Assembly (NCBI GenBank): GCA_034508935.3
Contig: CM067444.1
Span: forward strand, 37,273,550 to 37,337,549
DNA from: Berghia stephanieae
Taxonomy: Eukaryota; Mollusca; Gastropoda; Nudibranchia; Aeolidiidae
Length of the DNA: 64,000 nucleotides
Direction of reading: 5' to 3'
Translations under genes and position numbers: made by a program
Shown here: one piece after another, positions 35,151 to 47,017 of the stretch
How positions within the stretch are numbered: the stretch's first letter is position 1
Layout of the letters: each line of letters begins with the position of its first letter
Notes under the pieces: generated by a model
The model's input: only the letters and a program-made list of their open reading frames with translations
Told to the model about the DNA's origin: nothing
The model's database searches: none

Positions 35151-35964
35151 AAGTATTAAAGTGCATTCACTGTAATTTTTTCTGGAATGGGTCTGATGTA
35201 AATTGGAAAACTGAACAAGAATTCTCATGCCTGAGTCGGTTATCAAACAGAAAACAAAGGGGCATTAAAATTTTCTTTTTTTAAGGTCATCAAAATCCTG
35301 GTTGAGCAATCAAATTTTAACTGCCCTATTGTCATAAGACAATTACATATTGTAAGACCTTTTGTATAAATCATTATACCAGCCGCTTAGCCAAAGCCCA
35401 GGATAGTCCCAAGTCACATTTGTGATAAGGGTCTTAAATCGCCATGCCACTGTACAAGTTTGTGACAATAGGCCAAAATAACAATCTGTATTTATTCCAG
35501 AGGATTTGTTCTACCAATAACATAAGGAACAATGGAGTGATTGTAGTAAAAAAAAGGCCTTAAACACTGCATGCATGCGATTTTAAGTAAATTTTAACAA
35601 AAACATATCAGCTCTATCAAAAGTACAGATTGAGATAAATACAGGACTAAAACCCCTCTAAATAACAATTAGAAAATCTCAAGAACCATTTTTTAAAAAT
35701 GGTTTAAGGCAATTCATAAGACAGGTTTTAACTGCGATTTTCTAAGATACTATAGGCCAATTTTTTCTACACTATGGACAAATGTATTGCAACATGTCTC
35801 CATGGATTGCTTTAAACCATTTTTAAAATTGACTCAAAATACATGTGATTGAATTAATATTCAAATTCAAGACATTAGAAACCAATTGGGTCATGGATAG
35901 AAACTAAATTATGATGTCATTTGTGAACGCTCCCAGCTGTGATTTTCATACATGAATTAATTTC
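35151..35964. other. Harbinger interior, no gene seen
   Basis: AT-rich sequence with no exon or repeat copy recognised. Confidence 0.5.
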
Positions 35965-35970
35965 CTATAA

Positions 35971-36819
35971 CTGTCATCTGCATTTTTTGCAGCCGCAAAT
36001 CAGGGCGATCCGCAAATTTCCCAAATTTGGCAAATCGTGGCAAATTTTGGGAAAATTGGCAAATCGCGTGGCAAATTTTGGGGGAAAAAAAGAAGCGAAA
36101 ACAAAATAACGAAAAAAAAGTGCGAAACTTGAGAAATGTTGCAGCTTTGCCTGGGCCCAAACCAAGGGAAGCTACTCTCTACGGATAATGATCTCATGCT
36201 CGCAGTGTATCTGCATACACTGCAATTCCCAATTTTTGTGATATTCCTCAGCATGAGTCTGATACTGGAATTATACATGTGACCCTATTTTGGAAGTCTG
36301 AGGCAGATTATGTTCTAGCTCTCGCTGCATTGGCGTCCCGGTATGCCTTCTCAACATGCTCGTCAGCTGATGTGGAGCGAAGTTTTTCTCTTTACAATCT
36401 TGTCTTGTCTTCCAGAAGGCGTAGACTCACAGAAAACAACATCAAAGGACTAGTTTTCCTTTACTACAATAAGTTTATCGATGCCTCTTTTTTTGAGTAG
36501 TAAAAGAAAACTAGGCCTTTGATGAGTCTGACTGAAAGTGTACGTTTGTTTGTGTGTATGTGTGTGTGATTGTCTAAAAGTTTGGGCGCATAAATCGCTT
36601 TACATTGTGTAAATTAATAAATGTAGCCTCCTTAAATGTAATAAATTGTCTTTTATAAATTTTTTTTTCTGTATCGCGTGTTAATTTTTACTGAAACGCT
36701 TAGTTCTCCTCGGCAAATTTTTTGGCAAATTTTGGTCTTTTTGGCAAATTTCTTGGCAAATTTTGGGGGTTTTTTGGGCAAATTTTAGGTCCCAATTTGG
36801 CAAAAAATGCAGATGACAG
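35971..36819 (+). mobile_element. Internally deleted hAT element inside the Harbinger
   Basis: Perfect 20-bp inverted ends, ctgtcatctgcattttttgc. A direct repeat ctataa flanks the element (35,965-35,970 and 36,820-36,825). Subterminal ggcaaatttt motifs are dense at both ends in opposite orientations. The interior keeps only the C-terminal part of an hAT transposase. Confidence 0.85.
36240..36500 (+). pseudogene. hAT transposase C-terminal dimerisation region
   Basis: Open to a stop at 36,500. It reads VTLFWKSEADYVLALAALAS, then CSSADVERSFSLYNLVLS, SRRRRLTENNIKG and LVFLYYNKFIDA. The S-S-A-x-V-E-R-x-F-S block and the following R-R-x-L motif define the hAT dimerisation domain. The catalytic region and DNA-binding finger are absent from the element, so it could only move with a transposase supplied elsewhere. 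It belongs to a different hAT lineage from the transposase at 43.5-45.5 kb. Confidence 0.9.
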
Positions 36820-36825
36820 CTATAA

Positions 36826-37005
36826 TATCAAGACATATAAAAAGAATAATTTAATTATAAGTAGTGTAATAATTAATATGCCTCATCTTAAATTTCATGT
36901 ATTCAATTCTTATGGTATTTTGTTCAACAATGGAGTTGGGTTTTTTTTATAATGGAGTATTTCCGACTGCAGCCATTGATCCACTAATGGATTGTCAGTG
37001 ATCTG
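36826..37005. other. Short non-coding gap
   Basis: AT-rich sequence between the deleted hAT and the end of the Myb-like gene. Confidence 0.5.
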
Positions 37006-37849
37006 TCATCTCCTCTTGGGGCCAGCTTGTCGTAATCTTTGGCTGATGCCATCTGAGGCATTCCACTCCTCTGGTGTATGGGGAAGAGTTTCTATTGTCA
37101 AATCATCTACTACAACTACTGACTCCACCACAGAGCAATCAACAAAACTGATTTCATTAATCTCACTCATATCCATCTGTCTGGCTAGTGTTGAAGCTGT
37201 GGAGGAAAAAAATCTTTAGAACATCTTTTTCACTGCATTGAAACAAAACATGATTATATCTGTGAATTATGAAACTGGCCACATTATGAAATCAAGTGGT
37301 GCTGAAATCAAAAACGTCATTTCATTTTGAAACTTCTCTGATCCCACATAGTCTTCAGGTCAAAGTCAGAATTTGGAATGATAAAAACTTTTGAACAATG
37401 TTATCTCCTTAAGCAACATGAAATGCTGGCCATTTAATTGAGATGATTTTAGAACCACATCCCACTTTTTAAACAAATCCTTATAAACTGTTTGTCAGTG
37501 CTTAAAAGTGTTAATATAAATATATTTGAGAAAACAATGGACTCAGCAACAGTATGCATTTTTGTTTTATTTCCTTGTAAATCATCTTTTTGTTTGAGTA
37601 TTTTTCTCTAAGGGGGAACCAGTATTTTTTTTTACATATGTAATATGTGATAAGTAAGCATTTGAGTGTGTTCCTCTTAATGGGGACCTGTGCTTGTGCC
37701 TGGACGACACTTTTAGGTGACTTCAAACTAAGTCCACCGATGGCATGCTCTTGGAATCTACATCCATTCCATATAAGAACCATTCCCTTTTTGTTTTACT
37801 TATTAGTGCTTTGAATTGTTAATCTAGAATTGCTTGACTATCCATTTGC

Positions 37850-38010
37850 ATCCTTTTTACTGGTGCTGAAATGACCTAAACATGTCGCAAGCAATTAAAA
37901 ACAGAAGAGGATTTATAATTCTAGAACATTTTGTTCCTTTTTACTGGCACTGATATGACCTTAATGTGTTGCAAGCGCCGTAAAACCATTAAAAACAAAC
38001 AAATAAAGAA
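37850..38010 (+). repeat. SINE-D-like tails, copies 2 and 3
   Basis: Two adjacent copies of cctttttactggyrctgawa followed by tgacctaaacatgt or tgaccttaatgtgt and gcaagcgccgtaaaacc. Confidence 0.6.
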
Positions 38011-38149
38011 TGTTGATTAAACAAAATCAAACAACCACACTTATGTTATACTTCGTGGTCCCACTGTCACTTCAATGTCCCCCATTTTGACCAACTTGTT
38101 AGCCGTGATAGTCCTTTCAGTACTGTTGTCAATGTTAAATACACTGTTA

Positions 38150-38440
38150 GTGGCTATGTGGTCTTGTGGTATGACACTCGTTTTCGGATCGGAAGGTCCT
38201 GGCCTGAGCCTCGCTCGGCGCATAGTTGAGTCCTTGGAAAAGACTCTTTACTCACATTCTCTCACCGTACTCAGGTGTAAAATGAGTACCTGGCCGTTAA
38301 CAGTGTTGTCTCTGTCCGAAAAATTGTAATATCGCCTAACAGACGTCATGTCCCGTTTCTAAATGTTGCTGTTGGTCAGGGACCCCTTGTAAAGCGCTTT
38401 GAGCACGTTTGTGTTTATTGCTATATACAAAAGCTCATTT
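38150..38440 (+). repeat. SINE-A, full-length copy
   Basis: Complete head (gtggtcttgtggtatgacac), body and tail (tttattgctatatacaaaag). Part of the B-box is lost. It lies antisense in an intron of the Myb-like gene. Confidence 0.92.
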
Positions 38441-39554
38441 AAACAAATTTTTCTTTATTCTTTCGGGTGAAATTCTATTAATAATTTAATGACTTTGTAG
38501 CAAAAGAATTATGCTTACTGATTATGGTGTAATCTCCAAGATTACAGTCAGATATGTCAATAATAATTCTGGCTGGACTGGGATTCGGAACCAAACTCTC
38601 AGTGCCCATTACTGTAAAGAAAATTGTTGATAAATTTGAATTAAATGAAGTATAGAATTCACAAGTTGCACTTCAAGTCCAGATTACCCATTACAAACTT
38701 AATGAGGAGGAACACAGTGGTGTTTTTTTTTAAAGGTGAATTGTTATGAAATTATAATGATTTTAATTCTATTTATATCAATTTTAATATGATACGATAT
38801 CAATTGATTTTTAATGTAAAATTTGCATCATATAATTACCGGTCTCTGGCTCTTTTTTTTTTTTTAACCATGAAATGCATCCAAGTGTAATCTTATCTTC
38901 TGATCTTGAGACCCATGAATCCCAGAAATAACAAATCTGCTGGGAATTGAACCCATGACACTTTGATTCATATGCAAGCATGATAACTCGCTGTGCCATT
39001 GGCTTGCCCTAAATAAAACACTAAATGAAACAAAATAAATCTTTACAGGACCCAACTCCAAAGTGGAATTTCAATACAATGTTGCATGATGCCACTTTGA
39101 CGATTTGTGATAAAAAATACATGGCAATCCCTTATGACACAAAAGCTCTTGCTCCATCACTTATTTCAAATTTGAAATATTCATATAATTTTGTCAGCTA
39201 CTTCAGGATTGATGGTGTAAAGTAAATTTCAAGATTTTAACTACCATTGAATTATTAAATGTGAATAATCTTGTTTTGATACTCGACTTCAGCCTTCATT
39301 TATTCTTTTAATGTTTTTAAAATTGAGAAAAAATCAAGAGGGAACGTGTCCCAGAGGCAGTTGTTAGATATGCAATAGAGGTGATATACTTTTGAGACTT
39401 AACTACCAAAAGAGGATAGTTATGTTAGAGAAAAATGAATCAGTGCATAGGCAATTGTAAGGATGTCAATATTAGACGATCACAAAAGATGCATGCATAC
39501 ATAGTACAAATTACTTGTTTAAAATATTGTAAGGTACTATTTGTATTCATGTCA

Positions 39555-39690
39555 GGCAGCCCCAGAGACCAGCGATCACATCGTCCTCCACTGTCCAGTC
39601 ACTAAACTTGAAGGTGGCTATGAAACCGTCCTTAGGGTGGAGGAAGACTTTAGAAGCTGGGTTGACGAAATAAATTTGGAGGTGTAGCCA
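39555..39690 (+). mobile_element. 3' end of a Jockey-type LINE (LINE E relative)
   Basis: Reads PETSDHIVLHCPVTKLEGGY, then DFRSWVDEINLEV and a stop. It aligns position by position with the end of LINE E (PETAEHLVERC...DWVDRHNVVV). A ctactactact tail follows. It is a severely 5'-truncated insertion in the Harbinger. Confidence 0.75.
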
Positions 39691-40015
39691 TATGCTACTA
39701 CTACTACTTTATTCATGGAATGCCTAGATGACAGCCTTTTACATTTGTATACAGAACAATGTATGGAACTATTATAATTGCAGAAATTTACCTTGAATAC
39801 CATCAACAATGTTACTACACTCGCCAATAATGACGAGTACCGGTACTTGTTCAGTAAAGATTGAAGAGGGTCCTGGTTTCCCCCTCCAGTCTGCTTTACA
39901 TAATCAACATGACTTTGGACTATTCTTTTCGTGTCCTTGAATTTTTTTTATAGCTCCATCACTGAACGGTTTTTGAGAATTCCGCATTGACTCTCATTCT
40001 GATCTTTTCCCAAAC

Positions 40016-40979
40016 CTGAAAATGAAAAAGGAGAAAAAAATATGTAAATCAACGATTATGTAATGAGATTGTTGAGGACATTCATTTTGCACTGGAATCA
40101 GTTCTATTGATTGCTTTTTGTTGCCATAAAATCTTTATTTATTATTATGGTTGTAGCAAACTTTACTTGTATAATTAGTCTGTATCCTTTAAATTATTTG
40201 CATAAAAAATGTCATGCTTTTGAGTGTAGATTATTATCAGTCATACCTCTTAAATTGGCATTTTATCATTAAATATTTGTAGGGTCTGACTGGAGAGGGT
40301 GAAGATTTATTTCTTGCTTATCAAATGTACTCGGGTAGGTCGCCCTAAATCTGTATGCTTTTCTATACCTCAAATTCCAACAGCTCTAACTGCAATTATT
40401 TGACATCTTTTGTTAGTTTGATGTAAATACATATGAGGTATTATCAGTTAACCTTGCTTAAAAACCGAAAATAGATACCAAACCCCCTCACCCCAAATAT
40501 GTATGCTCATGCCCCAAACCCGTATACGGCTTGCCCTAAACCAGTACAGCATTAAATTAGTCTCCTAATTTTTCAAAATTTCATAATTTTTTTAATATGA
40601 TAATGTTGTGGTAGAATTTCATTTATAATTAGTTTTTAAAAATATTTTCTAAAAGACAAAAAAAAATAAAAAAATTGAGCATATATAAAGAGCATTATCC
40701 TAGCATTTACGTTTGTTGCGGTTATAACTTTTGACGCATTAGCGATTTTCTGTTATTTTTTGCACTGAAAAAAAAAAAAAAAAAGAATAAATAAAGACAC
40801 AGCTTGGGAATTTTTTTTAAAAAGAAAAAAAACAACCTTTTACTTTTAGAAAGAAGTTTATTTTCACTTCCACTTCATTTCGAATTTTTCTGGTTGACTT
40901 GTTCTAAATATTCAAGTGAGTTGAAAGCTTAAAACTTTTGTCATTTTTTGTGGCAACTGACACAGATGCTAGATTTGTA
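40016..40979. other. Myb-like gene intron, no exon seen
   Basis: AT-rich, with poly-A tracts. Nothing recognisable. Confidence 0.5.
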
Positions 40980-41195
40980 TACGGCTAAACATGCTCAAAG
41001 CTCTGTAAGGGGCTCCAAGCCAATAGCAACACCGCAATATCACAACTTTTCCCCGACAGAGTCATTACTTTTAATGGCCAATTACTCAATAAGGAGCCTT
41101 TTCCAATGACTCGACTTTGAACCACTCAGGGAGGGACTTGAATCTTGGGCCTACGGGTCCAAATGCAAGTGTCATACTACAAGACAACAAAGCCC
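40980..41195 (-). repeat. SINE-A, degraded copy
   Basis: ggctaaacatgctcaaagct at the tail side and ttggaaaagg-type and ggcctacgggtccaaatgca-type remnants at the head side. Clearly older than the other copies. Confidence 0.65.
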
Positions 41196-41619
41196 CACTT
41201 AGTAGGGGCAAAGAGGAAGGGTGAAATTTATTGCCTAACCTCCGCACTACACTACATCTATTTATATTGTTTATTGATAAATTATGGGTGCCATGTCGGC
41301 TATTATGATGCTTTAAAATTTTCATTGAACATGCCAACCTGTTTTTTTTCATTTTTTTTCCATTAATTTTCTTTTTTTTTTTTTTAGAAACCCGAGACCG
41401 GGTTGCCACCTTGCCTGTTCTTGCCAAGTAGGTAGTAAAAGGGTGGATCAGAGAGCAGAGCAGGGAGATAGGAAGTAGATAAACACGAGGTATACAAATA
41501 CAAAGCAACATTGTGAGTGACAGGGACCTACAGTAGGCACTTGCAAGAATTTTTCAAAATAGTGGCTATGGGTATTAATTTAGCGTAGAAAAATAAAGGG
41601 GAGTGAAACATTAACTAGA

Positions 41620-41916
41620 GTGAAAAAAGTATCGCTCTATCTCCACTGGTTAAAAAGTTATGACCGTTTATGTGGAGGAAAATCTCTATATAGCTTAATA
41701 GGAAAAAAATGTGACGAAAGCACAGCATCCCAATGCATAATCAAGTTTAATTCAGAAACAGCTTCAGATACAACTTTGAAATTTTTACATGTGGTAAATC
41801 ATCTCTGTAATACATTGCAAACAGAAAATGAATTATTTATTGAGAAAGAAAAGTATAGTTTAGAGCTGAGACAGCTGAAATCAAGGAAAAATAGATCACG
41901 ACATACAAATGAATGA
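41620..41916 (+). CDS. Unrecognised open frame in the Harbinger
   Basis: A plus-strand frame of 98 codons (start ATG, stop TGA) without low complexity. It has a hydrophobic patch (LYLHWLKSYDRL), a KKCDESTASQC segment and a charged, possibly coiled-coil C-terminus (IEKEKYSLELRQLKSRKNR). I recognise no family. It lies in an intron of, and opposite to, the Myb-like gene. It could be an exon of another element or chance. Confidence 0.2.
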   Translation: MKKVSLYLHWLKSYDRLCGGKSLYSLIGKKCDESTASQCIIKFNSETASDTTLKFLHVVNHLCNTLQTENELFIEKEKYSLELRQLKSRKNRSRHTNE

Positions 41917-41967
41917 CCTATTGGAATTTTGGAAAAGTCAATAATAGAATATTTATTCACATGAAGA

Positions 41968-42349
41968 TAAACCAAATACACCACTGAATCGGCGTCATTT
42001 AGTTGTTCACTTTGAACTTTTCAAAATGAAAATAGACCTCATAAAAGCAAAGATATGGACTGACAAATGTTTGAGGTGGTGTATTAGCCTACTCTACAGT
42101 CCTACAGATGCCCAGTGTCAGTGACCGTGCTGTAGCCTATTTTTATTTCATTTCATGATAGACCAAATACACCACTGAATCGGCGTCATTTAGTTGTTCA
42201 CTTTGAACCTTTCATAATGAAAATAGACCTCATAAAAGCAAAGATATGGACTGACAAATGTTTGAGGTGGTGTATTAGCCTACAGTCTACAGTCCTACAG
42301 ATGCCCAATGTCAGTGACCGTGCTATAGCCTATTTTTATTTCATTTCAT
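41968..42349. repeat. 191-bp tandem duplication
   Basis: accaaatacaccactgaatc recurs exactly 191 bp later, and the two copies differ at only a few positions. Recent by its similarity. Confidence 0.93.
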
Positions 42350-42802
42350 TAGTGACAAAGAAAAAATATATGTACTTCTCTTTTTTTTCGCACTGTCACG
42401 GAGTGCTGCAATCTCGACATAATTGTATTTTCCAGGAGGGCTGCAGTTTCAGGGTTTGAAAAGTTATAGTTTTTCTCTTGTTGAGCTCCATTTTCGTCAA
42501 TGAATTTCAAAAGGAAATAGAATCTAAACAAAACGAAAGCGGATGTAGCGCTGATTAAATCTTTTGCGTCAGAAGAACCCAAACAGCAGCACAAAATAAC
42601 CGATAGAGTCAAGGGATAGGTCAGGACTAGGTCAGGACTAGCCACGCCCATTTCTAGGCTAAAGCCCAGCTAGTCCGAGACTAAATAATGCTCATTGAAT
42701 CCGATTTTTTTTAGACACTTACTAAGTTTGGGCTAAAGACTAGCTAGTCATTTACTAGACTAGTAAATTACTAAAGTTAGTCCGCGTTCATTAGAACGGG
42801 CC

Positions 42803-43306
42803 CTGGAGACCGCAGGTCCAACACACACACAACCAACGCGAAGTATTTAGCCAGCAGTTAAGCTTAATAGCCAATATTCTCTACACAAACATATAACATA
42901 GAAACAATTGAGACATTGAGTATGCTCCCTCCGGTATATGGGGTGAATTTTTAATTCAGAAAAGTGAGTGGAGCAGGCACTTATGTTGGTAACAACAAGA
43001 GATGAAGTGAGTAGAAAAGGGCCAGAAGACAATAAAGAATAACATTTTTTTATGGGTAACAGGTACAACACAATTGCAATTAATTAGGTGGCTGCGAGTA
43101 AGAAAGCCATAATGACTCAGTTCGAAGTCAAGATGCCTCCTCATGCCACAGTCATAGCACACGGCAAGCGTGAAATGTAATCGCCTAGTTGTACCGTGGG
43201 AATACGGCTGGAAGCTTTCTCAACCTTTAAAGCCACACATTGTACTGATTGGTCACAACAAGAGATGAAGTGAGTAGAAAAGTGCCAGAAGACAATAGAG
43301 AATAAA
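42803..43306 (+). repeat. 397-bp tandem array in the hAT, right half
   Basis: Continues the unit cut by the Harbinger (gcaggtccaacacacacaca, then gtatttagccagcagttaag). A further unit starts at about 42,959, and a partial one at 43,254 repeats acaacaagagatgaagtgag. Confidence 0.92.
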
Positions 43307-43449
43307 TTTTTTTTTCGCACCCTTGTCCCTTTTAACTTGAGTGTGAGACTCTATGTGTGTTTATTGATACTTCGAGTGTTTATCTGATTGTGCAGTGTCT
43401 GTTTTTATTTATTTTTTTTTTTTTAAAATATTTTAATTAATTGCTATTA

Positions 43450-45507
43450 AGTGTGACGAATCACGTTGATTACCTGTTGACTATCAGTACCCGTTCTTTG
43501 AATAGGGAAAATAAACTTTTGATTAAAAGTCTAGATCCCCATCAGCCAGAAGATTTTGTGCTCACTATTAAAGACGGGAAGCAGAATCGGTCATTTAATA
43601 AAGATTGGTATAGTCGTTTTCCTTGGCTTACGGTGAGCATAAGAAGAGTTTATTTTGTTATAATTGTATTTTGTTTGGCGATAACAGCAATACAGAATTG
43701 TCTTGGACAAGAAGTGGATTTGCCTATTCGAAAAATTTAACACAGAGAGCATTGAACCGCCAGAAGTCTAATTTACATTTAAATAGCACCACTAGATTGA
43801 AAACCCTCGGTACTGTTCACATAGGTGCACAGCAGATTGACAGTGGCTATCGCTTATCCTTAGCCAGGAATAATGAACAAGAACAGACAAATTTTAGGTA
43901 AAATAATTGAGTGCATCAAATTTTGTGGAATTCATGAGCTACCGTTAAGAGGCCATGATGAAAGACAATCTTCGTCAAATAGAGGTGTGTTTCTAGACCT
44001 TGTTGACTTATTAGCGACTTTTGATGAACAATTATCAACCTCATTTGCAGACAACGACCGTCTGTAGATACACATCAGCGCAAATACAGAATGAAATCTT
44101 AGATTGTATTTATGAGGTGTATATTGACGAAATTAAGAAAAGTATTGGCAATACAAATTTTGTTTCTGTTGAAGCTGATGAGACGACCGATGTCTCGTGC
44201 CGCTCACAGTTTGTTATCATCCTTCGTTTTATTCAAGATGGAGAACCTGTTGAACGATTTTTTTAATTTGTTGACGTCCAGGACAGGACAGCAATTGGTT
44301 TGTCAACTACTCTAAAAGAGGAGCTTCTGCAATTTGACATTAAAAACAAGCTGATTGCACAAACCTATGATGGGGCCTTTGTCATGAGCGGTGCTTCAGG
44401 CGGTGTGCAGACATTGATGAGAATTGACTACCCACGGGCCCATTTTGTGAATTGTTATGCGCATCAGACTAATCTTATTCTAAAGAAAGTGAGTAGTGTA
44501 GTATCAGAAGCGAGAGTGTTCTTTTCCAATCTCTCGTGATTTTCTACTTTCTTTAATTCATCGACAAAGCGAGCCGATGTACTTAGAAATGTCACAGACC
44601 GTTCGCTTCCTCGCACCTGTTAAACAAGGTGGAATTTTCAGTCCCGGGTGCTGAAATATGTTTCTGACAATAGAAGTGCAATTCTAGAGTGTTTGCAGTT
44701 TGCAGACAATCATTAACTCTGATATTTGGGATGACACCACAGTTTGTGAAGCAGTCGGCCTCTCATCTCTGCTTCAAGATGATTTTTTTCTTATACTTTT
44801 TAGAGTTTTTCAATAAGGTGATTTATCACACTGATATTTTGTTTAAGCAATTCCAGTCAAGAATTACTACTGTCATCGAAGTGAATGACACGCTAACTGC
44901 TTTCTGTAATTCAATAAAACGCATTAGAAGCGAGCTTGTAGAAGAACGTTTGTGCTCTGGAAGAAAGCGACGAATAGTTGACGTGAGTGTTCCCTCAAAA
45001 TAAGTTTGCGATGTACTCCTTGGCCAAATTAAAGATCGTTTTAGTCAGTCAAACTTTTTAGCTTCATTTGCTGTTTTAAACCCTGCTTCCTTTGAAACTC
45101 ACAAAGAACAGTTTCCCACACAACATATTGATACTTTGGTAGAGAACTATCCCTTTTTGGCCAAGGATGCAGTCAAATGAGCTCAGTGTGATTTATTCAA
45201 ATGAAACGTTTAGCCCAGAAAGAGTTTCAAGTATAACACAGTTGTACAAAACACCTCGCGAGCACATTCGAGCAAGTCCTAACCACACCAGTTTCGTCAT
45301 CGGAACCCGAGCGATGTTTCAGTACATTGAAAAGGATAAAAACATTTATTCGAAACTCAATGGGTCAAGAGAGACGAAACGCCTTAGCTGTGCTTTCGAT
45401 TCATAGCGACATTGTCAGCAAGGATGGAAACTTCAGCAATGACAAAGTGCTTGAAAAGTTTGCTACCTCCAAAGACAGGCGAAGCAATTTCATATACAAA
45501 GTCTAAA
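43450..45507 (+). pseudogene. hAT transposase, ZMYM1-like (decayed)
   Basis: The product would cut and paste the hAT element. The N-terminal zinc-finger region reads NRSFNKDWYSRFPWLT and KKSLFCYNCILFGDN, as in TTF-type fingers of ZMYM1-like proteins. The central part reads YIDEIKKSIGNTNFVSVEAD, ETTDVSCRSQFVIILRFI, AQTYDGAFVMSG and HFVNCYAHQTNLIL, the RNase H-like core with D-x-T/E-T-T-D and Y-D-G-A-x-x-M-S-G. The C-terminus reads LSIHSDIVSKDGNFSNDKV before a stop, the end of the dimerisation domain. The reading passes through at least seven frame changes, so it is dead. It fills the right half of the hAT element. Confidence 0.9.
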
Positions 45508-45620
45508 TTCCCCGTTTGCTTGGTGAGTGCTTTTCAAATTGCAATATATTAATACTAGTTACAAAGTCTGAACTGAATGAGTGTATGAATCGTACGAACA
45601 GGAGGTATAAATTGCTTCAG

Positions 45621-45626
<6 letters not shown>

Positions 45627-45699
<73 letters not shown>
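45627..45699. repeat. (TC)n microsatellite
   Basis: Pure TC run in the 3' untranslated part of the hAT. Confidence 0.96.
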
Positions 45700-45701
<2 letters not shown>

Positions 45702-45781
45702 CATAACTAAAACATCCTATGCGACAAATCTCAAATCCTGCCCCATGCTCCTAAATGACCAGGCTACGCCGCTGATCTCAG

Positions 45782-46229
45782 GATCATATTATAGATATAT
45801 CCAAAATCCATCAACGAGACGGTTATGATAATTTGGTACTCTTTCCAAATGGTTTAACAACAAAGTTGAGCAATGTTTCCTCTATGCCTTCATTTCATTG
45901 GTCAACAGACGACAATTCTACCTTACAAAAATATTTGGATATGGCTTAAACCAAATGTTTGGCAAAGGATTGCCACGACTCATCCACGAGACAACTTAGT
46001 CTCAAAACTGACTGTGAATCGTACATCATCAATAGGAACAAGATCTCTGACAATCGAAACAACCCTCTAAGACTATAAGTGAGTGTTGTACGTGCCTGCT
46101 TCATCCTTGATGTTTTGTCTTGTGACTCCGTGCATCGAAGATCATCGCACCTGTAAGTGTGGTGAGAACAAATGGATGTTTTAAAGAGGTCACACTTGGA
46201 CTTTCCTACCAACCGACGTATGGGGTTAG
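45782..46229. other. No gene recognised
   Basis: Unique sequence between the hAT and SINE-B tail. It is open for 65 codons on the plus strand without recognisable similarity. Confidence 0.5.
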
Positions 46230-46350
46230 TGCAACATTGTTGTTATGGACAGTATTTTGCGTCATTTTTTTTAGATTTCCGTTAAAACATTTGAGCCCAT
46301 AAGGAATTGGGTTATCAGGCCCGCAAATAAGTGCACGTCGCTACCAACAA
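46230..46350 (+). repeat. SINE-B, tail fragment
   Basis: attttgcgtca, gggttatcaggcccgcaaat and aagtgcacgtcg match the 3' part of the full-length SINE-B. Confidence 0.75.
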
Positions 46351-46646
46351 TTTGACAACGATTCCTTTCCAATAAATACTATTTTTCCTATAAAATTTCA
46401 GATGGTTTCTATCCTTCCAGATAAAAAAAAATTAATTACCGAACGCATAGTGAATCGATTATTTGTGCCACCCCCCCCCCCCCCCCCCCCCCATCCCCAT
46501 AGACGCCAAATTGCTGTGCTGAACTAATATTCTTCCTACGGAGTGACTATTCGTCAGTACTGACCCCCAGACGCTAGCATCTGGGGGTCAGTACTGACGA
46601 ACAGGCACCAGCGTCTGGGGGTCAGCACTGACTAATAGGTACTGGT

Positions 46647-47017
46647 CAGGGTTGCCAGATTATTTTTCAACAAAATGCCAGGGGAAGACTCAAAAAATGC
46701 CAAAACACTCAAAAAAATGCCAAAGTCTGTTGACTCCCACCCCCACTAAGAAAACTACTCACTTTTGATAGACAATTTACTATCATATCCTGGTGGCTTG
46801 CGTGTTTTCTTTTCTTTTTTTTTTTTTGAATTATACTGAATTTCCTGTTGGGGTAATGAAATAATTAAGAAAAGGTGTCATTTGAAGTATAATATACAAG
46901 AAAAGAAAATGCCAAATGAAAATGCCAAATGCCAAATGATTTTTCTAATGCCAAACGGTTTTCAAAAATGCCAGATTTTTGGAATCTGGCATTTAAAATG
47001 CCAAACTGGCAACCCTG
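46647..47017. mobile_element. hAT MITE nested in the MULE-like element
   Basis: Inverted ends cagggttgccaga/cagggttgccag with a perfect 8-bp target duplication, gtactggt, at 46,639-46,646 and 47,018-47,025. The interior is packed with aaaatgcca motifs. No coding sequence. The duplication length and CAGGGTTGCCA start are hAT hallmarks. Confidence 0.9.

Larger units (their letters stand above)
37006..42490 (-). pseudogene. Harbinger Myb/SANT-like gene, four exons
   Basis: In this superfamily a Myb-like protein helps bring the transposase to the nucleus and to transposon ends. Exon 1 (about 42,490-42,376) has KNYNFSNPETAALLEN and ends RKKRE at a GTACAT donor. Exon 2 (40,015-39,792) follows a tttcag acceptor and gives VWEKIRMRVNAEFSK, then HVDYVKQTGGGNQ and IIGECSNIVDGIQ. 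Exon 3 (38,611-38,519) reads MGTESLVPNPSPARIIID and SDCNLGDYT. Exon 4 (37,196-37,006) reads STLARQMDMSEINEISFV to GISQRLRQAGPKRR and a stop. All three junctions keep phase. Exon 2 holds frameshifts and a stop, and exon 1 lacks an in-frame Met, so it is decayed. Confidence 0.72.
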
